The translations under genes and the position numbers were made by a program. Below the pieces are notes generated by a model. That model made no database searches and had not been told where the DNA came from. It saw only the letters and a program-made list of their open reading frames with translations. Shown here one piece after another: positions 1 to 10,204 of a DNA stretch of 64,000 bases. The stretch covers positions 39,117 to 103,116 of the forward strand of contig VTPC01004451.1 of NCBI GenBank assembly GCA_011009095.1, read 5' to 3'. Source of the DNA: Ignelater luminosus. Lineage: Eukaryota; Arthropoda; Insecta; Coleoptera; Elateridae. Every line of letters begins with the position of its first letter. The first letter of the stretch is position 1.

Positions 1-345
1 TCTTTTGTCTACTATTTTGATTCTGTCGATTATTTCGTTCATTTCGATTATCTCGATTATTTACATTATTTGGATTACTTCGACTATTTCGATTATTTTC
101 ATTCATTCAATTATTTCAGTGTTTTCGAATATTTCGATTGTTTCGATTACTTCAGTTATTTTAATTATTTTAATTGTGTCTATTATTTCTGTTATTTCCA
201 TTATTTACTTCGACTATTTCGATTGTTTTGATTATGTTGATTATTTGGATGACCTCGACTATTTCGATTATCTCGATTATTTCGGTTGTTTCTATTATGT
301 CGACTGTTTCGATTATTTTTTTTTTGTAATCGATTATTGAAATTG
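1..345. repeat. 9-bp minisatellite, consensus about ATTTCGATT
   Basis: A degenerate tandem array of a 9-base unit close to ATTTCGATT covers the start of the window and probably continues to the left. Because the unit is a multiple of three and carries no stop in some frames, it opens reading frames on both strands that encode only Ile/Ser or Ile/Glu/Asn-rich runs. Those frames are by-products of the repeat, not genes. Confidence 0.85.
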
Positions 346-349
346 ATAA

Positions 350-1090
350 TTGCCTAGCCCTAGTCAAGAACGTAAGAGAAGATTAAATAGTCTAGAAGGT
401 CGGGAAAATCTAAAAAGGGAAGAAAGATTATCTGAGACAGGTAATCCAAGTAGAATTTTTCCGGGGAATATTCAAGCCTTGGAAGAAATGAAGACTAACA
501 TTATAATAACTATAGACCACAAATTTGTTAGATTTCAAGATAGAACTGCATCACGATTTGACAACAGAATGGCAGCAGGGAGAAAGCAAAATGGCGAACG
601 TTAAGATAACTCAGATCCAGGTAACTCAGCAATTAAGTGACAAGCTTAACAAATCGAACCAATACTTAAAATGAAATAACGGGTGATAGCAACCAAAGAC
701 TCACCGAGGTGGGTAACAGAAGTGCTGTCCCTGCTGCATCAATTGTGCCGATAGGTTTTGTCCAGTACTTCGGACCAACCCTCCATAAAATTTTGCTGAG
801 AAAGGAGTGATCAACGATCATCCTAAAACATTTCTTGGAACCCTCAAAGCTCACTTTGACAACATGAAGTTACAAATGAAGAAAGCCTACAATAATAACT
901 ATGAAATGATGTATCTTAGAACAGCACTCAAGTTGCATCCGCAGAAATGGTTTGCGATTTTGGAGCATCTGAAAGATTATTCTTGAAACACTTTTGGGAC
1001 AAAGCTGAGCAACGAAAGGTCATCACCGATTTGAAGCGAACTACGATCTTGTCAGAGAGGACAACTACTTTAGTTTTTTTGTTTTTATAT
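350..1090 (+). pseudogene. decayed retrotransposon gag-like remnant
   Basis: Plus-strand frames broken by stops read like a retrotransposon capsid. An 84-residue charged frame (350-604) is followed, near 800-960, by a stretch in which a phrase of the type PKTFLGTLKAHFDNMKL leads into LRTALKLHPQKWFAIL. A frame-shifted segment with a W..A.QR pattern follows at about 985-1020. The spacing of the aromatic and Leu residues (a helix ending in KWF, then F..H.WD.A.QR) resembles LTR-retrotransposon gag proteins. No zinc knuckle, protease or polymerase follows, so this is at most a fragment. The family assignment is inference; it could also be an unrelated decayed frame. Confidence 0.35.
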
Positions 1091-1099
1091 AATAAAAAT

Positions 1100-2620
1100 C
1101 TTTGAAATAAGATGTGTTCATTTGTTCCCACAGAAAAAGGGTTTACCATGGCCTGCTGTTTTTGAACTGGCCAGTATAGAAACTACACTAGGTGTAACTC
1201 GGTAATTAATGTAATCTAGACCAGAGGCGTAATAACAAAGTTCTATTATTGTTTAATTAATGAATCTAAAAACACCACTAAAAAGTCGTTCTATTAAACA
1301 GACCTACAATACAACAGCTAGAGAACAAACTTTTTTTTCAGTTTTCGTATTTACTAGTCAATTTCGACCTTAATCTAATGTTTGCTCTTTTATTGAATTC
1401 AAGGAGTATGAAGTAGTCGTGGATTTCTGAATGTAAGTTGAATTGATTCTAAAAAAGTAAAAGTTCGAGGTTTTAGTTTTTTAAGATCGCATTTGGTAAA
1501 AGTTTCTGGATCTCGGAAAATAAAAGGTAATGTTTCTTTAAAAGTTTAATGTGCGACAAACTCAATGAAAATTATTATTACATAAGCTTTAAATATTATT
1601 ATCATTCTAAAAGGAAATTAACACCTACGACCTGTTAAAAATTACTTCATTCATTAAAAAGAACTTTCCACTGCTATTTTACATAATATACTTTTAGTCT
1701 GCGATACATACATCAAGATTAGACAGCCACGCTAATAAAAAAAACTGCAACAATATTATTTCTTAAACATTAACCAACGTACGTATTACATTTAAGAATT
1801 AGTAAAACTTAAAATATATTTGAATATAATAAAGTGTGCACGTCTTTTTTATTACCAAACCATAAAAGTTAACCACGTATAATTAAAACAAAGTGAAATG
1901 CTGAGCATCTACGAAAAAAAACGACGACGTCTTCATCTTAATTGAGCAAAAAATAATTAAAAGTACTTAAACTAACATGTTTTCAACTTTATAATGATAC
2001 TGCTTTAAATCACATCGTACAATACAAAAATGCTAGAGAGATCGTTTTGAACAAGGAAAAAATGTGTCACTCATAATAAAGTGACAGGATGATTGATAGC
2101 GCACTGTTCCTTTTTTAATTGTTATAAACGTAACGAAATTTTTATGATTTAATTATATTTGTGGAATTTTATAGATAATTAAGTCCTAACTTTATTAGTA
2201 GAGTACTTTATGGCAGTCTATTAAAAGGTATCAGAAAAAAAGGAAGTAAACGCGGGTAACTTACATTTTTCAAATTCCAGATTATCATTGTTTAGTCTTG
2301 CTTGTACGAAGCACAGTTTGGGAATCACCGACATTGAACACAGTCATCGGAAAATTTGCTTGAATAAAAAATACCACAGGCTGTAAAAGATAGTAAGCTG
2401 GACAGGACATAACACTAATTGTATAAAGAACAAATTGGTCTAGATGTTAATAAGAATGTGCCGAGAGTAGATTTAGTGCAAGATCGTCAAGCCAAGTCGA
2501 TTGTGTTAACATAACGTGTACGCCTTGATTTGTCTACTTGTAGGCGACCTATATGAGAATTATCAAAACGGAAAGGAACACTATAAAGTTCCGTCTTTTC
2601 TTGTCTGACGGCAATACTTT
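1100..2620. other. AT-rich non-coding stretch
   Basis: I see no coding frame, RNA gene or tandem repeat in this AT-rich stretch. It looks like ordinary intergenic or intronic sequence. Confidence 0.6.
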
Positions 2621-2753
2621 TACCTGATGATCTATTCCAGAATATTAAAGTACAAACGTAGCTTTAACTGTTCTCCTGTTGTCGATTTTTTTATTTCTCT
2701 CAGAAACCTCCATCTCACCTACTCCATCATTGTGTCTGTGGAACCGACTTTAG

Positions 2754-2999
2754 TCAGCTTAAAACTATTGGCTTCCAAATGCAGTGTCTCCACTCGAAGT
2801 TCTTGTTTCTAGTCACTAAGCAGGCCTGGTAGTTTCGAGATTTAGAAAACAGATCAGAGGTGGACGCGGACGGATCTCCGCTACCACCTCCAGGCCCTCG
2901 CTCAGCCGCTTCGCGGTTCCTGTGGCACTCCGACTCTAAATCTCTCGGAATAACAAAGGGTGTGACCGCCTTCGGCCTCCAACACGACACCTCTACCAT
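2754..2999 (-). other. unrecognised 81-residue open frame beside satA
   Basis: A GC-rich block reads on the minus strand as an ATG-initiated frame that ends close to a Trp/Lys-containing tail. The composition (Gly/Ser/Pro with GPGGGSGDPSAS) is unlike the surrounding AT-rich DNA. I do not recognise the product and see no clear splice signals. It abuts the first satA unit and may be a fragment of a mobile element. Coding status is unsupported. Confidence 0.2.
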
Positions 3000-3549
3000 A
3001 AATAACCAAATACGGTCGGTCCCGCGCCCATCTTTTGGAAGTCTTTCCCCTATGGCACCTACCTACCAAAGTCCCATCTCTATAGTATCAGAGGTTCCTG
3101 AGATACGAGATGTTTGACAAAAAAACAAAATGCGGTCGGTCCTGCACCCATCTTCCGCAAGCCTTTCCCCACCGCTCGTACCTACGAAAGTCTCATCTCC
3201 ACAGGATCAGCCGTTCCTGAAATATGGGAGGTTTGCCAGAAAAAGAAACAAAATACGGTCGATCCCGCACCCATCTTGTGGAAGCCTTTCCGGCACCGCA
3301 CCTACTTGCCAGCGTCCCATCTCTCTAGGGTCAGCTTTCTTGAAATGTGGGATGCTTAATAAACATAAAGACGAAATGTGGTCGGTCCCGCACACATCTT
3401 TTGCGAACCTTTCCCCACCGCACTTACCTACGAAAGTCTCCTCTCTGCAGGATCAGCCATTCTTGAGATACGGAAAGTTTGCCAAAAAAAAAACAAAATA
3501 CGGTCGGTCCCGCACTCATCTTGTGGAAGCCTTTCCGGCACCGCACCTA

Positions 3550-4456
3550 ACACATCGTTCAATAAGTCCCGAGACTAACAACGAAAACAACATTTTTTTT
3601 TTCAAAAATCATTTTTATTCATCAATATAATCTCCTTTTAGAGTGATACAATCTTTCCAACGCCTTTCCAACATTTCTATACCATGTTTATAGAAGGATT
3701 TATCCTTTGCTTCAAAATAGGCTTCAGTTTCGGTTTCGCCAGCCATGCGCCACTCAGATGATTGCCGATTCGACTCCGGAGTGAAATGATGTATCCATGT
3801 TTCATCCATGGTCACGTATCGACGCAGGAAATTCTTTTTATTGCGAGTAAATAGCGATAAACAGCTCTCTGAATCGTCGATTCGTTGCTGTTTTTGTTCC
3901 ATTGAAAGCAATCGCGGCACCCACTTGGAAAAAACCTTTTTCATGCTCAATTTTTCATGAAGGATTGTAAATACGCTTCCAGATGATATCTGTGTCATTT
4001 CTGCAATCTCACGGACCTTTACTTTGCGATTTTTCATTACGATTCTGAATACTTCATTCACATTTTCCGGTGTAACGGCTTCCAATGGCCTACCCGAACG
4101 TTCCGCATCGTTTGTGTCCGTACGACCGCGTTTAAACTCAGCATACCAACGACAAATCGTTGATTTGGATGGAGAGGAGTCCGGGTAACGTTTCTCAAGC
4201 CATTGCTGGGCTTCTACGGTGTTTTTACCCATTAAAAAACAATGTTTTATCAACACGCGAAACTCGCTTTGTTCCATTTTTCAAACAAATTACAAAGTGA
4301 CTTTACTCTAACCTCGATAACTCTGCTGTTTGTGGTCCAATCGACGTGAAATTTTTACACGTTTCATGTGAAGGTTCGCACTCTAGGGAAACGTGGCTAG
4401 TTTGGTACTACTAGCACCATCTCTGGGTTAGTCTCGGGACTTATTGAACGATGTGT
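3550..4456 (-). mobile_element. mariner element, internally deleted, intact TIRs
   Basis: The element is bounded by perfect 30-bp terminal inverted repeats, 3550-3579 and 4427-4456, beginning ACACATCGTTCAATAAGTCC. A TA dinucleotide lies immediately outside each end (3548-3549 and 4457-4458), the mariner target duplication. The flanking satA sequence reads continuously once the element and one TA are removed, so it inserted inside a satellite unit. The transposase inside is shortened, making this a non-autonomous copy. Perfect TIRs suggest a fairly recent insertion relative to the satellite. Confidence 0.93.
3615..4277 (-). pseudogene. mariner transposase, internal deletion
   Basis: This 220-residue frame opens with the mariner N-terminal helix-turn-helix region (MEQSEFRVLIKHCFLMGKN; STICRWYAEFKRGR near residue 39; SGRP near 61; then a second HTH). 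The WVPRLL and MEQKQQR linker follows, then the first catalytic motif YVTMDETWIHHF near residue 150. After SSEWRMAGE the frame jumps directly to the C-terminal TEAYFEAKD...W.DCI...GDY segment. The region carrying the second and third catalytic aspartates (roughly 120 residues of a normal protein of about 345) is missing. The product could bind DNA but cannot catalyse transposition. It is read from the minus strand and starts just inside the right TIR. No stop or frameshift interrupts the remaining frame. Confidence 0.92.
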
Positions 4457-4621
4457 TATTTGCCAGCGTCCCATCTCTCTAGGATCAGCTTCGCTGAGAT
4501 GTGGGATGCTTAATAAACAAAAATGACGAAATGTGGTCTGTCCCGCACACATCTTCTGCAAGACTTCTCCACCGCACCTATCTATCAACGTCCCATCTTC
4601 ATAGAATCATTCGTTTCTGAG

Positions 4622-4860
4622 ATGTATCTAAACTATTCTTGGGCTGAGTTGTCGAACGAGTAATCTTCGGTGATTCCAGCTCGGGCTGCGCCTTCGTATG
4701 GACGAAATAAGCCAAAGACGTCCTCGACACACGGAAATCGAAAAAAGTTCGTCCCATCTTTGTCTTGCGCGTAGTGATTTCTATATCGTCGTCACTCTTC
4801 CACTTCAAGGATATTAGAGTTTTGAGTTTTTCAACAAATTTCAGGCATGTTAGGTATAAG
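4622..4860 (-). CDS. candidate exon of an unidentified gene (minus strand)
   Basis: On the minus strand an acceptor-like TTAATTTCAG (4870-4861) is followed by an open frame of about 80 codons. It contains SDDDIEITTRKTKMGRTFFD and then RVSRTSLAYFVHTKAQPELE, mixed in composition and rich in charged residues, unlike repeat-derived frames. The frame runs into satA sequence at about 4620, so its 3' part may have been replaced by the satellite. It lies next to two more minus-strand frames (4948-5086 and 5213-5470). I do not recognise the protein. No donor upstream clearly matches its phase, so joining the three pieces is not supported. A real exon and a decayed gene fragment are both possible. Confidence 0.3.
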
Positions 4861-4947
4861 CTGAAATTAATGGGAATAGCTTTTTTGTTTATCAGGCTAT
4901 CAACGTGAGATTTTCAAACTTTATAAGTGAAGGTTCACTTCAGCAAC

Positions 4948-5086
4948 TTATGCTGATACCGAATCAACAGACTTTCTCGTACGCCCACCAGTGGCATTCC
5001 TCTTTACACGGATGACGATATCTGGAAGTAGAGGAATGTTTTGTACTCTGTAACCAATGCTGCCTTCTCCATTCTGGTCAGACATA
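4948..5086 (-). CDS. candidate small terminal exon, 45 codons (minus strand)
   Basis: A pyrimidine-rich tract ending TTCTTTCTTTTCTAACAG is followed one base later by ATG and a 45-codon frame ending in TAA. It begins MSDQNGEGSIGYRVQNIPLL and ends with a basic stretch (RVKRNATGGRTRKS). The acceptor quality and balanced amino-acid use suggest a genuine exon, perhaps the last exon of a gene whose upstream part is 5213-5470 or beyond. I do not recognise the family. The same strand carries another acceptor-linked frame downstream. A transposon-derived fragment remains possible. Confidence 0.33.
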
Positions 5087-5212
5087 CTGTTAGAAAAGAA
5101 AGAATAATAGCAGACGATATGACCAAAGAAGCTTTTTCTGACTTTTGACGGGCTCGTTCTCCCTTCCTATGTGGTCATTAGTTTAGATTCTTAGTGTTTT
5201 TCTGAACTCTTT

Positions 5213-5470
5213 TCACGATGCTTTTTTTGCCTGAATAGCTGTTTGCTTCGCCTTAAATAATACTGGGAATATATAAAAAACATAATCGAAAACAGTATCA
5301 GGTACGAAAGACCGTTCTAAGTATGTTTGAAGGTAGCTACATGGGATGAACGAAATGTAATCAAAAAGGAGATACACGCGTCCCTCATCGACAATCCCGA
5401 CTAGAGCGTCCAATATTCCAACAGGGAATGATTCGAAGTGTTGTGTCACGTTCCTATGCGTTGGCTGACA
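5213..5470 (-). CDS. candidate exon of an unidentified gene (minus strand)
   Basis: A minus-strand frame of about 80-86 codons follows a weak acceptor (CCCTAATGTCAG). It has a balanced, hydrophobic and aromatic composition (LDALVGIVDEGRVYLLFDYI, then a segment with SYLQTYLERSFVPD) and ends KAKQTAIQAKKAS. It looks like part of a folded alpha-helical protein, not a repeat by-product. No in-frame ATG starts it, which suits an internal exon. I cannot name the family. It lies just upstream, in the transcription sense, of the 4948-5086 frame and just below a small inverted repeat. Confidence 0.3.
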   Translation of the reverse strand, partial: CQPTHRNVTQHFESFPVGILDALVGIVDEGRVYLLFDYISFIPCSYLQTYLERSFVPDTVFDYVFYIFPVLFKAKQTAIQAKKAS

Positions 5471-5475
5471 TTAGG

Positions 5476-5610
5476 GAATTTGCGAAAACACGTGACGTAA
5501 CGCAGTGCCAATTGATTTCTTTAGCGATCTTCATTTTTCTGTAAAATTTACGCATTCGACACAATTGCAACGTTCTTTCACAAAATAACGTTACGTAGTT
5601 TCGCAAATGC
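5476..5610. repeat. short inverted repeat (MITE-like)
   Basis: GAATTTGCGAAAACACGTGA on the left is mirrored by CGTTACGTAGTTTCGCAAA on the right, with imperfect arms of about 25 bp around a spacer of about 85 bp. The structure suggests a small non-autonomous element. No target duplication was defined. Confidence 0.4.
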
Positions 5611-5724
5611 TGTATTGTTACTAAAACACTTGAGAGACTATTTGAAACTCTGAATGAACTTTCTACTGTTGTCGGGTGAATATTAAATTCCTTGTTAAAC
5701 TCGGGAAAGACTGGAAGTAATTAA

Positions 5725-5811
5725 AATGTTAAAAGAAGTTTACAAGAAGAAATAATTAAGCGGGCGAAGGTATTCAACTGGTTCAAGCTCTTCAAGGACG
5801 GTAAACAGTTT
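5725..5811 (+). pseudogene. tiny mariner-type transposase HTH remnant
   Basis: A short plus-strand frame reads EEIIKRAKVFNWFKLFKDGK, which matches the N-terminal helix-turn-helix signature of mariner transposases (V.eW...Fk.G). Nothing else of a transposase is legible nearby, so this is a small relic. Confidence 0.45.
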
Positions 5812-6198
5812 TAACAGTTAAAATATTACTGATAAACTATCAGAATTTCTTTAATTTTTTTCTGAAATTCTCATATTGTTATCTGAGTTATCAAAAGCGC
5901 TCGAAGTGCTCTGGTAGTGTTTTATTAGTGTATTTTAGTACATGCCTTCCACATCTTTTTTAATTCATTGCCAGATAGTATTATGTATGTATGTAGTATG
6001 TGTCCAATGACGTTATATATTGCTGTGGATATAGCTCTCTACCAATATGAAATGTATTTTTGGAAATTTCGAAAAGTTCTTGCAAACGTTCGCGTTACAT
6101 GCAATAGATAGCATATTAAATTCAGTAAGTATAATAATAATTGAAGTTTAATCTCGTTTGATGATTTCTCGAAGAAATCTAACACTGCAATATATATA

Positions 6199-7978
6199 CA
6201 GGGTGAGTTTTTTCCGATGTTTAGTATGGGGATATCGGAAACTAGCGGAGATAGAGAGACGATTAAATGGGAAAAGAATTGCAGTTTTATGAGTTCAATT
6301 TAATGAGTTTTTTGTTTTTTGAAAAAAATACATGGCTAACTAGATATTTTGCAAAAATATTTTTTTTTGTTATTTTGTTTGGTGCCTATAGCTCTGTTAT
6401 TATTGACTTTAGAAAAAATGTATAAGGGAAAAAGTTGTAGGTAATTATGTGCTTAATAATACAATCTAACCGAAGTTTTTATTTAAGCTGCAAATTTTGA
6501 GTTATGACACAAGCTTGTGTTTTTTCTAATGGAAACCATAGTCGGCCACGACGTTATAAAAAAGGCCCTTTTTCAACAATTATAACGTTATACCACTTGA
6601 CATAGTTAGTTTTATAAATAAATAAATTATGGCCTTTTTTTCTTTTCATTTTCGAACTGTTCAAGTAGTACGCTATGGAAACAATTGATAGAGGCGCGCA
6701 TCGCGTTTAATAATAAAATTCATGTTAGTTATTAAAATTTTTCTTTTAATTTCGAAATTATAAACATAATTATTTTGGTGTGAAATGTTTATTCCGATGA
6801 AGTTACAATTTTAAATAAAAATATTAGGATATAAATAAAGTAGTACCAAAACAACGTAATTGAAGTAAGTAAAGTATTTAAGATAAGTGAATAAAGCAGA
6901 TTTAGATAAAAATAGGTACTTCACTCATAGGTGTAACTAAAAACTAAAAATTCTGTTAACATAGTATGCTATGGAAACAATTAACAGATGCAAACGACAA
7001 TTACCTATTGACAGGTGCAAATCATTTAGTTTCTAATTACTGTTGATTTTGGTCTCGTAAATTATCAATATAAATTTTTCTAATCGAGAAAAGTATGATA
7101 TGATTGAGTGTTACATTTTGTGTCATAAAAATAAAAAGATAGAGTATATCAAAAGTCGTAGGACACAGTAGATGACCTTAAGAGAAGCTGTACTAGAAGT
7201 TTTTGCTAATATTGATGTACGTTCCCTTAGAAAAGCAACAAATTCTGTTTTAAAAAGGTGTAACTTGTGCATTAATCATGATGTTGAACCTTTTGAACAT
7301 GTTTAGTGTTAAATACTATACTTACTTTAATTACGTTGTTTTGGTAATGCTTTATATTCTAATTTCCTTTATTGCTTCTTAATTTATCGTTTGTCATTCT
7401 CTGTTTATTGATTTCGTAGAAATCATTTTTATTTAAAATAATTATATTTATAATTTCGAAAGTAAAATAAAAATTTTAATAACTATCATGAATTTTATTA
7501 TTAGACGCGATGCGCGCATCTATCAATTGTTTCCATAGCGTACAACTTGAACAGTTCGAAAATAATTTATTTATTTATAAAAATAACTAAGCCAAGTGAT
7601 ATATCTTTAGAATCCTTGAACAAAGGCCTTTTTTATAAAGTCATGGCCGACTATGGTTTCCATTAGAAAAAACACAAGCTTGTGTCATAACTTAAAAATT
7701 ACAGCTTAAATAAAAACTTCGGTTAGACTGTATCATTAAGCACTTTTTCCTTTACACATTTTTTCTAAAGTCAATAATAACAGAGCTATAGGTACCAAAC
7801 AAAATAACAAAAAAACTATTTTTGCGAGATATCTAGTTAGCCATGCATTTTTTCTAAAAAAACAAGAAGCTCATTAAATTAAGCTCGTAAAACTGCAATT
7901 CTTTCCCCATTTAATCGTCTCTCTATCTCCGCTAGTTTTCGAGATCCCCATACTAAACATCGAAAAAAACTCACCCTG
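6199..7978. mobile_element. foldback element A, 1.78 kb with arms of about 660 bp
   Basis: The ends begin CAGGGTGAGTTTTTTCCGAT and finish with the diverged complement, flanked on both sides by TATATA. The two arms (about 6199-6865 and about 7310-7978) remain mirror images throughout. For example, GCTATGGAAACAATTGATAG at about 6670 is mirrored at about 7530, and the CACAAGCTTGTGT palindrome appears in both arms. The central part (about 6870-7310) is mostly unique and AT-rich, with a partial third copy of the GCTATGGAAACAATT motif near 6968. I see no transposase. End sequence and TA-type target match the other foldback elements in this window. Confidence 0.85.
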
Positions 7979-7984
7979 TATATA

Positions 7985-8670
7985 TAGATTGTCTCTTGAT
8001 ATACATTCGCTATTTCACCAATGTATTGGGTGGTTTGAATACTTACCAGGCACATTCCTTGATAGAAATTAAACCTTTTTTTTACCTTATAGCTTTTTTT
8101 CACCTAGAGTACACAATTTTTGAGATACGGGGTGTAAAAGTTTCATTTAAAACTTTTTGTTTTCTCGATATTTCAAAAACAAAATGAGATATCGGGTTGA
8201 AATTTTCTACATGCTTGTTACTTTAAGATGTCTACTATTTTACATATTTCTGCGTTTTATACCTCCACCAGAGGCGTAGAATTGGGGGTGGGCTACCCTC
8301 CTACACTGAAAGAAATTGTTATGCCACTGAGAAATTAAAAACAAAATTTACCTTCAGAATCAGCAATCGATCTGAAACAAAAAGTTACTTTTGAGTCTTT
8401 TTCGTGGGCTGCGTCTTTTTCTAGTAAAATCGGATTTTTTTGTCATAAAACGTTTTTTTCCCTAAATTGTAGCATTTTTGAGATACAGGGCGTCAAATTA
8501 TAATAAAAAACAAGAGATTTTGACACCTTGTATCTCGAAGACGAAAAGAAAGTTATACGACAAAAACAGGGACGAACCCATGGAGGGTCCATCTCTTTAG
8601 AAAGATATTTACGTTGGAAATAATATTTTATGAGTTTATTTATATTTGTTAGAAGGAGACGACAATAACA
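7985..8670. repeat. AT-rich stretch with a dispersed repeat motif
   Basis: No gene is visible. A phrase of the type TTTTTGAGATACRGGGYGT occurs near 8115 and again near 8470, with a complementary TTGACACCTTGTATCTCG near 8520. This suggests remnants of an unclassified dispersed repeat. Confidence 0.4.
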
Positions 8671-8675
8671 GTGTT

Positions 8676-8850
8676 TGTTGGACAGTACTGATGAAAATGT
8701 AACCATGGAAATATGGTGGGAAGTGAATAATATAAAAATAGTTGAATGTTGTAATTTATTTTCTTTCTGTGAATAAAGTCAGATTTCGTAATCTTCAAGT
8801 GTAACTTTCCGGAGTTTTGTATATTTCTTCAAGCAGTACTGTTAATTTCA
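8676..8850 (+). repeat. candidate 5' LTR of copia element
   Basis: This 175-bp stretch begins TGTTGGACAG, as insect copia LTRs commonly begin TGTTGG. It contains an AATAAA at about 8772 and ends in CA three bases before a copia-type primer-binding site. No matching 3' LTR was found, so the limits are inferred. Confidence 0.55.
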
Positions 8851-8853
8851 AGA

Positions 8854-8868
8854 GGTTATGGGCCCAGG
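8854..8868 (+). other. copia primer-binding site (initiator tRNA-Met internal half)
   Basis: GGTTATGGGCCCAGG is the type of primer site used by insect copia, which primes from an internal fragment of initiator tRNA-Met. It lies directly after the candidate LTR and about 90 bp before the gag frame, as expected. Confidence 0.7.
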
Positions 8869-8943
8869 AGTACGCAGAATTGAAGAAAGAATTGTGTTTT
8901 AGAGATATCAGAAGAAGAAAGATTGCAATTTTGGGGAAATTTG

Positions 8944-9159
8944 AACAAGGAAGTATTCCTGATGACAGAAGAAGAAAGATGTCGTATTCTGTTATTTGAT
9001 GGAACAAATTTTAATAATTGGAAATTTAGAATGCAGGTCTTATTGGAAGAAATGGATCTTCCACAGTTTATTGAAGAGCCGTACACTGATATGGTGGAAT
9101 TTGATGAAAACAAGGAAGGGGAAACGGCGGAAGAAAAGACGGAAAAAGAAAAAAATTAG
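8944..9159 (+). pseudogene. copia gag N-terminus (fragment)
   Basis: The frame contains FDGTNFNNWKFRMQVLLEEM, the typical start of copia gag (the DUF4219/UBN2-type region), then turns into a Glu/Lys-rich run and ends at 9159. A normal copia gag is several times longer and continues to a CCHC knuckle, which is absent. Start codon choice is uncertain: an ATG at 8959 gives a product opening MTEEERC. Confidence 0.75.
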
Positions 9160-9194
9160 CTCAATTAGAGAAGAAAAACAGAAAATGTAAATCA

Positions 9195-9966
9195 TAGATT
9201 ATCCAAAGAATGTGATACGTGTATAGAAGGGAAGCAGACGTAGTTATCTCATAACCAGGAACGTCAACGAGCAACAAGACCGTTGGAAAGAACACACGGT
9301 GATTTGATTGGACCGATAAGTCCTATTTTACATAATGGAAAGAACTATGTGTTAACTTTAATTGACGATGGAATCAAAGTCGGAAGTGTTAAAATACCTT
9401 AAGATATATGAAGCAATGGTGTCAGCTCATTTTAATATGAAAATTAGTCGTTTTGTATGTGACAATGGGCGAGAATATATTTCGAAAGAAATAAGAAGTG
9501 TTTTTGAAGAAAAAGGTATTCAGTTTGAATTTACAATTAGATATACTCCACAACTGAATGGTGTAGCAGAAAGAACGAACCGAACTATAATAGAAAATGC
9601 AGGATGTATGATGTTGAATTCGAAGCTTGGGAAAACTTTTTGATCAGAAGCAGTCTTAACTGCGGTGTATCTTATTAATAGAAGTCCAACATCAGCTTTG
9701 AATGGAAAAATTCCTGCGTCATTATGGTTCAAAGAAAAACCAAAAGTTAAGAAATTAAGAAGATGTATTGCATTTTTACACATACCAAAGGAAATTGTAG
9801 AAGAAAAACTTGAGTCAAGATCAAAGAAGTGTTTTATGGTTGGTTACTATAATAATGGGTACAAGTTGTGGTGTCCTGAAGAAGAAAGAAAAATGATTCT
9901 TGGAAAAGATGTTATTTTTGATGAAAGAAGATTTTCATTTGAAACAGCTACTAGTGAAAATGGTTG
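9195..9966 (+). pseudogene. copia integrase (fragment with deletion and stop)
   Basis: The pre-integrase tail CDTCIEGKQ lies at about 9210. It is followed by HGDLIGPISP with the first catalytic Asp (about 9300), and LTLIDDG. A deletion then leads to FVCDNGREYIS with the second Asp (about 9460) and GVAERTNRTI with the catalytic Glu (about 9565). The second Asp and the Glu are separated by 35 residues, as in the D,D35E core. An in-frame TGA at 9642 splits the frame. Downstream residues (YLINRSPTSAL, KKCFMVGY, ILGKDVIFDE) match the integrase C-terminal region and its linker to reverse transcriptase. Confidence 0.85.
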
Positions 9967-10204
9967 AATAATGAGGAAATAGAAGAAAAGAATAATGAAG
10001 AAAATCAAGAAACTGAAGAACGTATTTTTGAAAATATCGATTTGAGTGAAATGTGTGTGAAAAATGGAGAAGACAGAGTAGAAGAAGACAGAATCAAGAA
10101 GAGAATATGAAGTCGAATCAAGACTAGGAGATGAAGTAGTTACATTTCGAAGAAGTCTGGTTTTAACTGTCAAGATAAAAACTTGGTGTGTAAGTTGAAG
10201 AAAA

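Larger units (their letters stand above)
2997..4630 (+). repeat. satA tandem array, locus 1 (about 122-bp unit)
   Basis: Units begin near ACAAAATACGGTCGGTCCCG and recur at about 3008, 3130, 3250, 3376 and 3497, a spacing near 122 bp. One more unit continues at about 4458-4630. The unit also contains the phrases GAAGCCTTTCC, CCGCACCTA, AGTCCCATCTC and GTTCCTGAGATA. The array is interrupted by a mariner element at 3550-4456. Diverged copies of the same unit occur at 34680-35995 in the same orientation, and at 46755-48780 and 56745-56925 in the opposite orientation. Frames of 60-166 residues inside the array are repeat by-products. Confidence 0.85.

Noticed and set aside
3130-3630. 166-codon plus-strand frame
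   Set aside because: It consists of repeated satA units and the mariner edge; a repeat by-product.
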